From Pogonophryne albipinna (Eukaryota > Chordata > Actinopteri > Perciformes > Artedidraconidae): a stretch of 64,000 nucleotides of DNA. The stretch is from the NCBI GenBank assembly GCA_028583405.1, contig CM053260.1:11244660-11308659 (forward strand). The letters run 5' to 3'. The stretch's first letter is position 1, and each line of letters begins with the position of its first letter. Below are positions 1 to 12,614 of this stretch, piece after piece. The position numbers and the translations under genes are program-made. The notes below the pieces were generated by a model. The model was given only the letters and a program-made list of their open reading frames with translations, was not told the origin of the DNA and ran no database searches.

Positions 1-3000
1 GTCAAGCTGGAGCAACAAGTCGACGATGTATGTATATAGTAACACCTGTAACTAGCAACAGTTATTTTAGTCCCTGGGAAATGAAATACAAAAATAAAGC
101 CTTGTCTCGGTTAAAACAGCTTGAAGGTTCCCTGGAGCAAGAAAAGAAGCTTCGTATGGACCTTGAGCGAGCAAAGAGAAAGCTTGAAGGTGATCTTAAA
201 TTGGCCCATGAAACCATCATGGATCTGGAGAATGACAAGCAGCAGTCTGACGAGAAAATAAAGAAGTGAGTGTGAATGTAGTCATCAATTCAGTGCAATC
301 ATGTTCTACCTTATTGGATTTATCCAGCAAACAAAAGCCAGAATAAAATATCCTGTGGACAAAGAAACTAAATGTGTACACAAATCTGCAGTGAGAAAGT
401 TAGAAATGTGATGTCATCAGTATTTTAACAATGACAACTAACAATAGACAGTCAGAAACCTAAGGTCATTATTGAAAACAAAAAAACTCAACTTGATTTT
501 GCTTACTTGTAATGTTTATGAAAACTTTTGTCCCCACGCAGGAAGGACTTTGAAACAAGCCAATTTCTTAGCAGGATTGAGGATGAGCAAACACTTTCTG
601 CTCAGCTTCAGAAAAAGATCAAAGAACTTCAGGTTGGTACAGTATATATAATAAGGACAGAATTGTCTTACATTGTTGCTATGTTTATTCTATTGTTTTA
701 ACATGTAAACATTAGGCTCGTATTGAGGAGCTGGAGGAGGAGATCGAGGCTGAGCGAGCTGCTCGGGCCAAGGTGGAGAAGCAGAGGTCTGATCTCTCCA
801 GGGAACTTGAGGAGATCAGCGAGAGGCTGGAAGAAGCTGGAGGAGCAACGTCTGTTCAGATCGAGATGAACAAGAAGCGTGAGGCCGAGTTTCAGAAGCT
901 GCGTCGTGACCTCGAAGAGTCCACCCTGCAGCACGAGGCCACCGCTGCAGCTCTCCGTAAGAAGCAGGCTGACAGCGTGGCAGAGCTCGGAGAACAGATC
1001 GACAACCTCCAGAGAGTCAAACAGAAGCTGGAGAAAGAGAAGAGCGAGTACAAGATGGAGATCGATGACCTCAGCAGCAACATGGAGTCTGTTGCCAAAT
1101 CAAAGGTAAAGTTAAACAAATTCACTTGCAACAAAAATTGCTTAGTAAAATATCTGCCTTAATTGGCTTTTACCAATTTACATTACATTAGATCAACAAC
1201 ATGTTTGTCAATTTCAGGGCAATCTGGAGAAAATGTGTCGTACTCTTGAGGATCAACTGAGTGAGATGAAGACTAAAAATGAAGAACATGTGCGACAGCT
1301 CAACGACATTGGGGTTCAAAGGGCAAGACTGCTAACTGAGAATGGTAATACAAAAAAATACATACATATATACTATTTTTGTACCGATCCTTACCTTACA
1401 TTTCCAATTCAATATTCATACATATTTGCATTTAGATTAGTTCTAAATTCTTTGTATTTCATTAGGTGAATACAGTCGCCAGATGGAGGAGAAAGATGCC
1501 CTGATCTCTCAACTGACGAGGAGCAAGCAGGCTTTTACCCAGCAGGTTGAGGAGTTCAAGAGGCACATTGAGGAGGAAGTTAAAGTAGGTGACCATTAAA
1601 TGACCAACACAATCCCAGAACTGCAGTGTTAAATGATTCATTTTAGCTGACAAATGATGTCAATGTTATTCTTTGTAAGGCCAAGAACGCCCTGGCTCAT
1701 TCTGTTCAGTCGGCCCGTCATGACTGCGACCTGCTCAGAGAGCAGTACGAGGAGGAGCAGGAGGCCAAGTCTGAGCTGCAGCGCGCAATGTCTAAGGCCA
1801 ACAGCGAGGTGGCTCAGTGGAGAGCCAAATACGAGACTGACGCCATTCAGCGCACTGAGGAGCTGGAGGAGTCTAAGTAAGTCCATACGATTTTAACTAG
1901 ATCCAACCTCCACTTCTGAGTATGACTTATGCTAAACTGAAAGTTTGTGAATCAAATAATCTTAACAGGAAAAAGCTTGCCCAGCGTCTTCAGGATGCAG
2001 AGGAATCTATCGAGGCTGTGAATTCGAAATGTGCCTCTCTGGAAAAGACAAAACAGAGACTGCTTGCTGAAGTGGAGGACCTGATGATAGATGTGGAGAG
2101 AGCTAATGCTCTGGCTGCTAACCTCGACAAGAAGCAAAGAAACTTTGACAAGGTCAGATATTTATTTGTGCCTTTAAACGTAAATGAAAAACATAGAATT
2201 GTGAATTACTGAAAAACATGGGTCTATTTGAATGTTTTCAGGTTCTTGCAGAGTGGAAGCAGAAGTATGAGGAAAGCCAGGCAGAGCTGGAGGGATCTCT
2301 AAAAGAAGCACGTTCTCTCAGCACAGAGATGTTTAAGCTGAAGAATTCATATGAAGAAGCGTTGGACCATCTGGAGTCCTTGAAGAGAGAGAACAAGAAC
2401 CTGCAACGTAATTAAAAAAACAAAATACTATAGGCAACTACTAAAAATCCTTGATAACAGCCTGATGAGCAGAGTTTTGCAGACTTCATAATTGGAGCTG
2501 TGTCATTTGCTTTGAAAATAATGAACGAGTGCGCCCCCTGGTGGGCAAACAGGTTCAATTAGCAGTCTATGATTTTGGACTGACTACAAATGTAATACAA
2601 TTTGGCAGCGTTTTCATTAATGTACAAGTGAATGGTATATTGAGTTTAAATGTCTGCCATATAGACCAAACTGATATTTCAGCTCACACATATTTAACAA
2701 CTGCTTTTACGAACATTTTTACAGAGGAGATCTCTGACCTGACTGAGCAAATTGGTGAGAATGGAAAAACTCTTCATGAACTGGAGAAAGGGAAAAAGAT
2801 TTTAGAGACTGAAAAGTCTGAACTCCAGACTTCACTTGAAGAGGCAGAGGTACTGTCTGACAACATATCTGTCATTTAAACACCATTTTAAATGATTTTG
2901 GAGATAGAAAACGTTTCTTTTTTTTTCAAGGCTACACTAGAGCATGAGGAATCCAAGATTCTCCGTGTTCAGCTTGAACTTACCCAAATCAAGGGTGAAG

Positions 3001-4839
3001 TTGACAGAAAAATGGCAGAGAAAGACGAGGAGATAGACCAGATCAAGAGGAACAGCCAGAGAGTGATTGAGACCATGCAGAGTACTTTGGATTCTGAAGT
3101 CAGGAGCAGGAATGATGCCCTGAGAATCAAGAAGAAGATGGAGGGAGACCTCAATGAGATGGAGATTCAGCTGAGCCACGCAAACCGCCAGGCATCTGAA
3201 GCCCAGAAACAGCTGAGAAACGTTCAGGGACAGCTAAAGGTATGGTGGTTCATTTAACTACAATAATGTATTGTTTTACTTCTTTAAGAATGCATGGCAC
3301 ATGTTTTTTAATGTATTATTCCTTAAAGGATTCACTACTGCACCTTGATGAGGCCTTAAGAGGTCAAGAAGACATGAAGGAGCAGGTTGCCATGGTGGAG
3401 CGCAGGAACAACCTGATTATGGCTGAGATCGAGGAGCTGAGAGCAGCACTGGAGCAGACGGAGAGGTGCCGCAAAATGGCTGAACAGGAGCTGGTTGATG
3501 CCAGCGAGCGAGTGGGACTGCTGCACTCTCAGGTAATCAAAGACAATGACATGTGAAACACCTGACAACTGATAATGACATAATGCAGTCTAATCCTAAC
3601 TATTGTTTATTTAGAATACCAGTCTCATTAACACCAAGAAGAAGTTGGAGACTGACCTTGTCCAAATCCAAGGTGAGGTGGAAGACTCTGTCCAGGAAGC
3701 TAGAAATGCTGAAGAAAAGGCCAAGAAGGCCATCACTGATGTGAGTCATCTTTACATTCCTCAATGTAAACTGAAACCACATTCTAGCGAATAATAAGTC
3801 AGTGTATAGCATTGTTTATTAGGCCCTTTCTCTACCATATCTAGAGTAAGGGCAGTTGAAACACTAGACTGCAATAGGCTAATATGCAATCTGAAATTCA
3901 AAAAACATTTCAGGCCGCCATGATGGCAGAAGAGCTGAAGAAGGAGCAGGACACCAGCTCTCATTTGGAGAGGATGAAGAAGAACCTGGAGGTGACAGTG
4001 AAGGACCTGCAGATCCGCCTGGATGAAGCCGAGAATCTGGCCATGAAGGGCGGCAAGAAGCAGCTCCAGAAACTGGAGGCTAGGGTTAGTGCCATGAAGA
4101 CAAATCTATGTGTATTTACTTTAAATCAGGATGACATGTTGCAATGTAAAATCACTGCATTCCCCTTTTTTCAAGGTTCGAGAATTGGAGGGTGAAGTTG
4201 ATGCTGAGCAGAGACGAGGAGCTGAGGCCATCAAGGGAGTGCGAAAATATGAAAGAAAAGTGAAGGAGCTTTCCTATCAAGTAAGTTGCTATTAAAACTA
4301 CTAAAACTTAAGCTACTGCAAATGCTAATTGTTACAATAACATATGGTAAAGAAAACAGTAAGCCTATATTAGTATTTAATAAGTCTTTCACTCCTGATT
4401 TACATAGTTTGAAGAGGACAAGAAAAATATCTCCAGACTTCAAGATTTGGTGGACAAGCTGCAACTGAAAGTGAAGGCCTACAAGAGGCAGTCTGAGGAA
4501 GCTGTGAGTACACCTAATTATTTATAAAGCACACATCCTGAGAATGTCACCCAGTCCACAGGTTTTAACTTCATTGTGGCTCATCCAACAGGAGGAACAG
4601 GCCAACACTCACCTTTCCAAGTGCAGGAAGGTGCAGCATGAAATGGAGGAAGCTGAGGAACGCGCTGACATCGCAGAGTCTCAAGTCAACAAGTTGAGGG
4701 CAAAGAGTCGGGAAATTGTCAAGGTAAAAAAATACCTATCTGAGAGGAATAAAGTTTGCGATTTATTTTTTTATTAATATGTTTGTATGTGTAATATGTT
4801 AATCTTCTGTCATTTCAGTCCAAGGATGAAGAGGAGTGA
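1..4839 (+). CDS. Sarcomeric myosin heavy chain, 3' part (rod/tail), 5' end off window
   Basis: This is the C-terminal 911 residues of a striated-muscle myosin II heavy chain; the rod dimerises as a coiled coil and packs into the thick filament. Coding exons: 1-27, 120-265, 542-632, 716-1105, 1218-1344, 1466-1584, 1680-1876, 1969-2152, 2242-2407, 2725-2849, 2931-3239, 3329-3532, 3615-3740, 3914-4084, 4176-4280, 4408-4503, 4592-4723, 4819-4839. Exon lengths such as 390, 197, 184, 166, 125, 309, 204, 126 and 171 match the usual sarcomeric MYH pattern. Recognisable rod blocks include [62 protein letters not shown] and [20 protein letters not shown]. The motor domain lies left of the window. The extreme C-terminus reads VKSKDEEE, which I cannot tie to one paralogue. 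A cardiac/slow MYH6/MYH7-like gene is likely, but the paralogue is unresolved. Confidence 0.96.
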
Positions 4840-4940
4840 AGAAGAAATCAAGATTATACAGTAGCAAGAAGCCATATAATATGAGTATCTTGTTAATTGT
4901 TAATTCTAGCATGTTAAGCATGCTGTGATAACCAAAGGTT

Positions 4941-4946
4941 AATAAA
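4941..4946 (+). terminator. Poly(A) signal of the myosin gene
   Basis: An AATAAA hexamer lies about 100 bases after the myosin stop codon and is followed by a T-rich stretch. It probably ends the transcript near 4960-4980. Confidence 0.6.
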
Positions 4947-4980
4947 AAGTAGTTTGTTGCATCTTTTCTGTGTCTGTTCT

Positions 4981-7481
4981 TTAACTTTTTACTGATTTAA
5001 TAATTGAATATTTAAAATTGATCAATACTGATTGTTTTCAAGCCCTCAGGGGCTTAGAATGTGATCTATTTCTTTCACCAGGAATGTAAACATGTAAATA
5101 CTCACGTAAACTACAAATCCCTCAACATTTTACTTAAGTGTATTACTTGAGTAGATCTACTTACTTTGCACCATGCTCTGGCTGAGATTGAGTTAACATG
5201 ATCTTAGAACGATGCTAAAGGAAATACAAGGTATGAGCAGATCTGTGACTGCTTAGCCAGTTTGACAAAAGCTAGGTGATGTTCATTAAGAACAAGCAAC
5301 GCAGTGTTTCCTTACTTCAAAAAGTAACCAAGATAACAAAGGCTGTCAGTTTTAGACAACAATTCCCCCAACCTGTTAAGCCCTGAGCCTGTTTTCAGGT
5401 CTCAGGCTCGAAAATGACATTCCCAGAACAAATGACCACATCTTCCCTTCTAAAAGGGTTAAATTAATAATCTTTTTTCTCAAAGTAATGATAAACCTGT
5501 GAGTTGGATGTAGAAGAGTCAGTATCAATATAGATGTTTTTTATTTTAAAGAAAATTCAGATTGAACATAGTAAAAAATTGTAAATGATAGTGTCCGTCC
5601 AAAAAATATGTTTTACTTATAGTGAAAACTACCCTTGGATGATGGTAAGGTAGACTAAAAGCTTTAGGAATCCAAAGTACAAGATATAATAAGTACCCTG
5701 TATCAAGATGTATGCAAAACAAGTGACATTTGACCTTTTTAGAGAGATTTAGCAAAACACTTCTGGGGTCATTTGGGTGGATTTTCCATATCTCTGGCCC
5801 CCCTTGGTCGATTTTGACGAATGAAATCTCTTTATAACCACTAGAGCCAATGGAATCGGAGGGGAATTTCCCCACACACACACACATGGGAGGGCTTTGC
5901 GCTTTCAGGTTTGCATCAGTGACATCTGGAAACGGAAAAAGCAGGTTTATTGCTATGGATTATCAGAAATCATTTCAAAGGGACAAAGACACATTGGATT
6001 AACCTATGGATTAACTTCAGCAGCGTTTTTATCGTTTTAATGCCATTGAAGACCACTTTTGACCAGACAATGACACAGGTAAACCATGTTAGCGTTTTTA
6101 GCTACCTATAACGCCACATGTTTTGATGTCTGTTTTTGCTTATAAAGTCACGAGTTCTAATCATGGAGTGATAATGTCTGTACCCATCGATTCTGTGTCA
6201 TCTCACGATGGGTTAGATGGGTTGGATGTGCAGAAAGGATAAATAATAAGGTTTTATGAGTGAGTTTCGGTGCAGTAATCTGTTAGCATTTTTCGCTCGT
6301 TGCTAATTCAGAGGCTCAGCGTTAGCATTGTGGTTTTTTTTTGGATTTTTTTTTTTTTAAATGATCAGTTGGATGAGTTTCTTCCCGTTACATGGATATA
6401 AAACATTCATAGTTTATTAAATGTTAAGATGCCCTCAGACACTGTTTCCTGCAAGATGTTGAGGGAGGGCCCCGGTACCGGAATCTCTCGGGTTTAACAG
6501 ATATGTCGGCATCGTTGAAGCTCTTTCACTGGCTTGCACAAGTAGCCTAAGTATATTTACATATTTCTACCTGTCTCGGAAGTTGCACACTTTGAGCGAA
6601 ACTAAGATGGTCACCGGAAGTGACAATTATGTTTGTCCATATTTGCTACATATTTCGGAAATATGATCAAAAGTTTGTTTTTGTAATCCTTTCTCTAACA
6701 TGCCCCTAGGGCAAACCACAGTAGTTAATGCAAAATAAAAAAATACAAAAAAAAGTTAAAACACAATAAAAGATAATAAAAGGAAGAAATTAATCATTAT
6801 TGCTAAATGTGTAACTGTAGGAACTAACATGGTTTCCTTACAAATTGGATCTATATATTGTTACAATATATCATATTTTGTTTCTAGAGATTAAAAATGT
6901 ATGAGAGAGAGAGTAGAGAGGTGGTGTATTATTTGTTTAGTTCACCAGAGGTCAGTATTGCACAGTCGGCAGACTGTTGATGTGAACAACGGAGCTCGGT
7001 CGTAAATAGTAGAATATGCTGCACAGCCGTGGTATTTTGTAGTTAATGTTCACAGGTCGTGTTTATTTTATCTTAAAGGGTAATCATCGTACTCTGTTGA
7101 TGCTGGATCAGGTTTATGGAGCAGGTATGTGAGATGCGCTCCGCTGTGTTTTTGGGTGCGCAGTGCGCTTTGCTCCCGCTGCTGACTGGGACTGCTGCAG
7201 TGTAAACAACACTGTTCGAGCCTGCTGCTGTCTGTGGACCAAAAGCACAACGACACATAGCCAATGATAGTGGACTCTTCATCTTAAACGAGAACGTGTA
7301 TTGTCATGAATGCTCCGTGTTTTTTTTCAGTGCAGCGGAGGAACTGGCTTTCTTTTTTTAATCAAACTGTCAGTCTGCATATCTGCTACCTTTAAGAAAC
7401 AACCAGATGCTCATTACATCGTTTGAGTATTTGCATGTATTTTGCTGCTGAGGAAGTATCGTCTCCTTGAATTTCGGGAAA
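4981..7481. other. Intergenic region upstream of p4htm; no gene seen
   Basis: About 2.5 kb without a supported coding exon. An open frame at 5546-5887 on the minus strand runs through low-complexity CA/GT sequence and matches nothing I recognise. A splice-donor-like sequence follows 6079 (ACACAG then GTAAAC), so a 5' non-coding exon of p4htm could end there, but nothing confirms it. The p4htm promoter and 5' UTR must lie in the right-hand part. Confidence 0.5.
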
Positions 7482-10400
7482 ATGAGCGACAACCAGGAAG
7501 CATCAGATGCTGAGGACACGACACCGTCCGAGAGCGCGACCTTGCCGCTCCGGCCGCACTCCGACCGCCCCACTTGCAACAAGACCGGCGTGTGCTCCCG
7601 CTCCTACTTCGTAGTAGTGATGGTGTTTTTTCATGTATACATCATCAATGTTATTGCACTGCTGTTTTACGTGCACTACAATAGCGGGCAGGAAGATACC
7701 AGCCAGGGTCGTGATGCTCCGAGCAGCAACCAGCAGCAGCCCGAGTCGCCACGTCCGCCATCAAAGCCCGAGTTTCTGCGCGTCAGTTCTCTGACAAGGA
7801 TCGAGGGGATTAGGGTGAGTAATGTGAACATGTTTGCACCAATCCCACTCTTTCATCTGTGTGTTTCTCTCTTAAACACTGTAGCAGCACTACATCACTT
7901 CTCTGATCTATCTCTCAGGTGGGACACGTCCAAAAGGTGTCACTGATGCAAAACAAAGTGCATGAAATGAGGACTTTGAGTATGAAACCTCTGCTTTTTG
8001 GTAAGAAACAAAGCATCCGTGTATCAAAACAAATTTGCAGCACACCCACATGAGCCTTCATTGCATAGAGGTAGGCCTATATATAAAGCTTCAGTGGCAA
8101 AAGAGGCTTATTTTTCTTCTCCTCAAATCAAACATGCATTCATAACACTCTCCACCCCCAAACACATAACCTATTAACAGATATGTGCATGCTGAGGTCA
8201 TATGCAATATAACATATGTCAATAGGTCCTGAGGCAACTACTACAATTAAGGGCTTATAGCTGACTGGCTACAGATATAAACTAACAATATAAAACATAC
8301 AAATTAAGTTTTTAGATGTGCTGAAGTAAAGATGGCACAAACGTTTTTAAGTAAAAACATTTAGTATACTCAACTGTTTTTATTTACATTTTTTGTTCTC
8401 TTTATTAGTGGCATGTAGTGGTATAACAAACATAGATCAACTATACAGTAGGGTTATATAACTGTTCTAATGTTTGTGTTATTGTTTACGCCAGGCATCA
8501 TGGGTCTGCATTGTTTTTAATAAAATAAACTATCATTTTGAGTGTCAATTAAATGCTGATTATTTTCTCGAATAAACCCTTAAAAGAAACAAGAAATGTC
8601 ACAAAGGACATGGTTTAAAAAATATTTCAAAGGTGACTAATTAGCAAATCCTTCAAGTGGAGAAAGGTTTTGAATACTACTTTATAAAAGCAATGATGTT
8701 TTATCTTTTTTTTAACCCAAGAGTAGTCTGTGTGTAACTTTATTTGTCTCTGTGTTTGTCTGCAGAGATCCCTGGGTTTTTGTCGGATGATGAGTGCCGT
8801 GTTGTGATGCAGCTTGCACAGCTAAAGGGTCTAATGGAGAGCCAACTGATGGTGCAGGAGGGTCAGGAAGAGCTGGCTAAGGAGCTCAACCTCAGTCCAG
8901 ACGAGATCTTCAACCTTCTTGATATCAACCAAGATGGACAGTTGCAGCTTCATGAGGTGTATGTCTGTTTGTGGATCGTGGGCATGTTCTGTATTAATGT
9001 ATGACATGCACTAGTTTTTGGTTCAGAGTTAACTCATCCTGTCTTCACTATCATGCCTCCAACAGATACTGACCCATTCTCGAGTAAGGGACGGCATCTG
9101 GCTCACACCGGAGAATCTGCGAGAAATCTATACTGGTCTCAAAGCTGACAAGGATGGCGATGGTAAAAATTGGGCAAAGAAACTGCACTTGTTTTACAGA
9201 AATATATCTATTTCCATATTAGTTTTAGATTTATTTTTTACCTCAATGTTAAATTAGTCAACTTATTTAAATAGAATTCAACAATATTATTGTTTTAATT
9301 TCTATTATAAGGATTATTATTTATACTAATGATTTGATTAAAGGTTTGTTTTATCTGCATTTGACCTAACAGAAAGAGCCTCAGCAAATAACCCTATATT
9401 TCCATTTATTCCAGTGAATACAAATTGAAGTTTCCACTTTGAATATTCCCAGGATTTTCAACGAAGTGTCAATGATGCATGAAATTAAAACGTACCCAAG
9501 ACATCAGGTTGATATGTGCATTCACATATCCTGGACAGGTTTGCTGAGTCTAGAAGAGTTCAGGCTTCTGAGCAACGATGCCTTCCAGCGCTTCCTGCTG
9601 CAGCGAGGGGTGAAGAGGAGTCAGCTGGTGAGGAACAGCAGACACACGTGGCTGTATCAGGGCAAAGGAGCACACCAGGTCCTCCAAGACATCAAGACGA
9701 AGTAAGCAAGTCTATTTCTGTAATAACTGGGTTATCACAAATAACAATTTTAACATATTTTTTTCTTCACCTTTCTCTAACACAGGGTGACTCGCCTCAC
9801 TCGGCTCCCTCCCTCATTAGTGGACCTCAGTGAGCCGCTACAGGTGGTTCGGTATGAGCAGGGAGGACACTACCATGCCCACCATGACAGCGGCCCTGTG
9901 TATCCTGAAACTGCCTGCACGCACACACGTCTCGCGGCCAACACCTCCACTCCTTTCGAGACGTCTTGCAGGTGAGACAACAGTGTGTCGGCCAACCAGA
10001 TCTGAATTAATCTGTGCAGTGTGATTAGTAAACTCCATGTTGAAAGCCTGCATGGTAGTTTGTGGGATTTAACTTGGGAAAAATGTGTGTGCTTGTCTAC
10101 TGCTTACAAAGTGTTTGTACAGTATGTGTTTGTTTGTTTGCACCAAATGTGTGTGTGTCAATTTAAATCTGTGTTGCACACCTAGGTACATCACAGTTCT
10201 CTTCTACCTGAACTCTGTTGAGGGGGGCGGGGAGACCGCATTCCCTGTGGCAGACAACAGGACCTATGATGAAGTGGTGGGTAATTGTGTGTGGGCCTTG
10301 AAATGTGTAGGGAGAGCCTTGGAAAAGTATTGTGTACATACTGTGCATGTCTTTCATATCTGTGTTAACTCACATGTTTGGCAGTGAGTGCAGGGCTTGG

Positions 10401-11878
10401 ACGTTCAGAAAACTGTGTCACTGAGTTTAGTGTGTGTTTTAGTCCCTCATACAGAATGATGTGGACCTTTTGGACACCAGAAGGAATTGTGACAAGAGTA
10501 ACCTGAGGGTGAAACCTTCCAAAGGGACAGCTGTTTTCTGGTACAACTATCTTTCGGATGGAAAAGGTAGGATTCCCATTAAAAATCACACTTTTTAACA
10601 TTATGTGGCAATAAAGATGCTAATCAGCAAACACTAATTTCAATCAATTTAAGAGCACATTTAGAATTTTATTTTAAATTAACAATTTTCCGGTATACAC
10701 ATGCCAGCGCAAATATCAAAAGGTAAAGTCTGTTGACAAATAGTTTTCAAAACCTTACACAATATTATTGAAAACTAAACAAGACTTTCAGTCCTCAGCT
10801 CAGATCGCAGCTCTTCAAATGTTAAATGCTAGGTAAATGCTAATGTCTCTATGCTAACGTTCATCAGGACAATCCAAACGTGTTAGCATTAGCCATTTAG
10901 CACTAAACACACAATACAGCTGATTCAGTCATTTGAATTTGACACATTAGCCTCATTGTAGCACTAGATTACAAGTCAGAGGATCACCAAATTCATTAGG
11001 ATACACTGTCCAGAAAACATGAATTTCTGTTTATGTCACTGACTAATTGAAAACTCTGACCTGATCATTACACCAGATAAAAAGGCCTCAGGGTCATCAA
11101 AGTGTTGTCACACTCAATCCAATAGTTGCAGAGATATTTAGTCAAAACGATTGGCCAGCATTGCCATCCCCATAGGCTGCCTGTTAGCATAGGCCTACAG
11201 TAAATCCTAAAACTGTATTTTAAATGTCATACATCTTGGCAATTCACATGTAAGTATCACAATTTGGTGGCACAAAATTAGAGTAAACATATTAACTGGA
11301 GTCAAAGTGTTCAGATAAAAAATTGGTGTTGTAAAGATTAAAGGTTATCTAGAAAGACAGCTACAAACTGTAAGAATACAAAGTCTGAGTGCACTATGGT
11401 TGATTTCTAGTAAAACTAATAAACTCAGGTGTTAGCTACAAGAAAAAAACGTCATTATCTTTGTCAACCTATCATGACCAAGCGGTTTTGTAACCAGAAC
11501 ATCAGTGTGAGCCCTAAAAAACAGACATGATAAAAAGGAAGTTGCTCATCAACATTAAAGGATATATCATGCTCATTTCCAGGTTCATAACTTGTGGGGG
11601 GAGCGGAGCGAAATCTGAATGGCTTGTTGAGTTAAATTATTATTTCTTCTCTCTCAAAAGGTTGGGTAGGAGAGCAGGATGAATACGCTCTGCATGGAGG
11701 GTGCATGGTCACCCAGGGCACTAAGTGGGTTGCAAATAAATGGATCAACGTCGACCCGGATTACCAGCGGCAGGCTCGCTACCAGCAGCTGGTTTCACAG
11801 CAGCCAGAGGACGATGATGATGAAGATCTGACTCTAAACCAGGACACGCAGAGTTCTGATATCCATCAAGACTTGTAG
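7482..11878 (+). CDS. p4htm: Transmembrane prolyl 4-hydroxylase (P4H-TM)
   Basis: A type II ER-membrane 2-oxoglutarate/Fe(II) dioxygenase; in mammals it acts on HIF-alpha and is linked to calcium handling. Nine coding exons: 7482-7814, 7919-8000, 8766-8956, 9066-9162, 9539-9701, 9786-9971, 10186-10276, 10443-10566, 11661-11878, giving 494 residues (human about 502). A single membrane anchor lies at about residues 42-66 after a short cytosolic tail. Two EF-hand-like calcium loops follow ([12 protein letters not shown], and DKDGDG split over an exon junction). The catalytic jelly roll has the iron ligands H321-x-D323 (HAHHDSG) and H434 (LHGGC), with K444 (GTKW) for 2-oxoglutarate. The H-to-H spacing of 113 equals that in human P4HTM. 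The ATG at 7482 was chosen because the reading frame just upstream has no earlier ATG. The acidic tail ends DIHQDL. Confidence 0.97.
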
Positions 11879-11937
11879 CTCATAAACCAAAATGAAAAAG
11901 AAAACCTACCTAGCCTTCCTCAGTCATGTGCACAAAG

Positions 11938-11974
11938 TCTTTGGCAACATCCTCTGTGGCCAGTATGTGGAGAC
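11938..11974 (+). repeat. 37-bp direct repeat, copy A (in p4htm 3' UTR)
   Basis: The stretch beginning TCTTTGGCAACATCCTCTGT recurs at 14596-14632 with a single G/A difference. Copy A is in the p4htm 3' UTR. Outside these 37 bases the flanks do not match. Confidence 0.9.
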
Positions 11975-12380
11975 AAGTTTTATTCAGGGAATGAGGTCAC
12001 AGTGGGTTTATGCAACTGTAAAGAGATGCTTTTGTAAGTATTGCTCAGATATTGTTATCCTGTTATTTTTTAATCCCTCATAATTTACCATTTTAGGAAT
12101 GTTGTATTAGAAACTCTTTAAAAGAGTTAGGACCAAAAAAATTCCCTTTGCATGCATTAGCTCCACAGATTTAGCTGTTGCTATGAGCAGAAATTGCACT
12201 TGAAAATTGAAATGGCTACTGTAAACATTTCAATGTCCTACGTTGTTATTGCTGCCATTACCAAAAAAGGCTGACACACTGTCACCGTGATGCATGTTGT
12301 CTAGTGTTTGTTCTTTGGATTCCTCGTTATTTTTTCTACCAAATTCTTCTTCAAAGGTATCGTTTGGGTGTTTCATGGAT

Positions 12381-12390
12381 TTTATTTATT
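12381..12390 (-). terminator. slc26a6: Poly(A) signal of the slc26a6-like gene
   Basis: TTTATTTATT on the plus strand reads as two overlapping AATAAA on the minus strand, about 230 bases after the slc26a6 stop. It sits inside the p4htm 3' UTR, so the two mature transcripts would overlap. Confidence 0.5.
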
Positions 12391-12614
12391 TTTTCTCTAC
12401 AATGCACTCTATCTCTCTTCCACATTGAATAAAAACTCAATAAAAGATCATGTGTCATCAGTTTTCCTACTTGAAAGATAAGATGTATAAATATAACACA
12501 ACAATTGTGCATCATTACTTTATAAATACAATTCCATAAAAGATTTTGACTGCCCCCCCATGTTGAGACATTTCTTTCCATCTTCAGCGCTGGATGTCCT
12601 CTGGTTAAAACCCC

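Larger units (their letters stand above)
11879..12460 (+). other. p4htm: p4htm 3' UTR with two AATAAA signals
   Basis: The stretch after the stop has no coding potential and contains AATAAA at 12428-12433 and 12439-12444, followed by GT/T-rich sequence. It would give a 3' UTR of about 570 bases. It overlaps the expected 3' end of the convergent slc26a6-like gene. Confidence 0.6.

Noticed and set aside
698..1134. Antisense and shifted open frames over the 390-base myosin exon
   Set aside because: They are shadows of the myosin coding exon, whose frame, splice sites and protein match are unambiguous.
5546..5887. 113-codon minus-strand frame upstream of p4htm
   Set aside because: Begins in a CA/GT repeat, has no recognisable domain, and no splice or poly(A) context.
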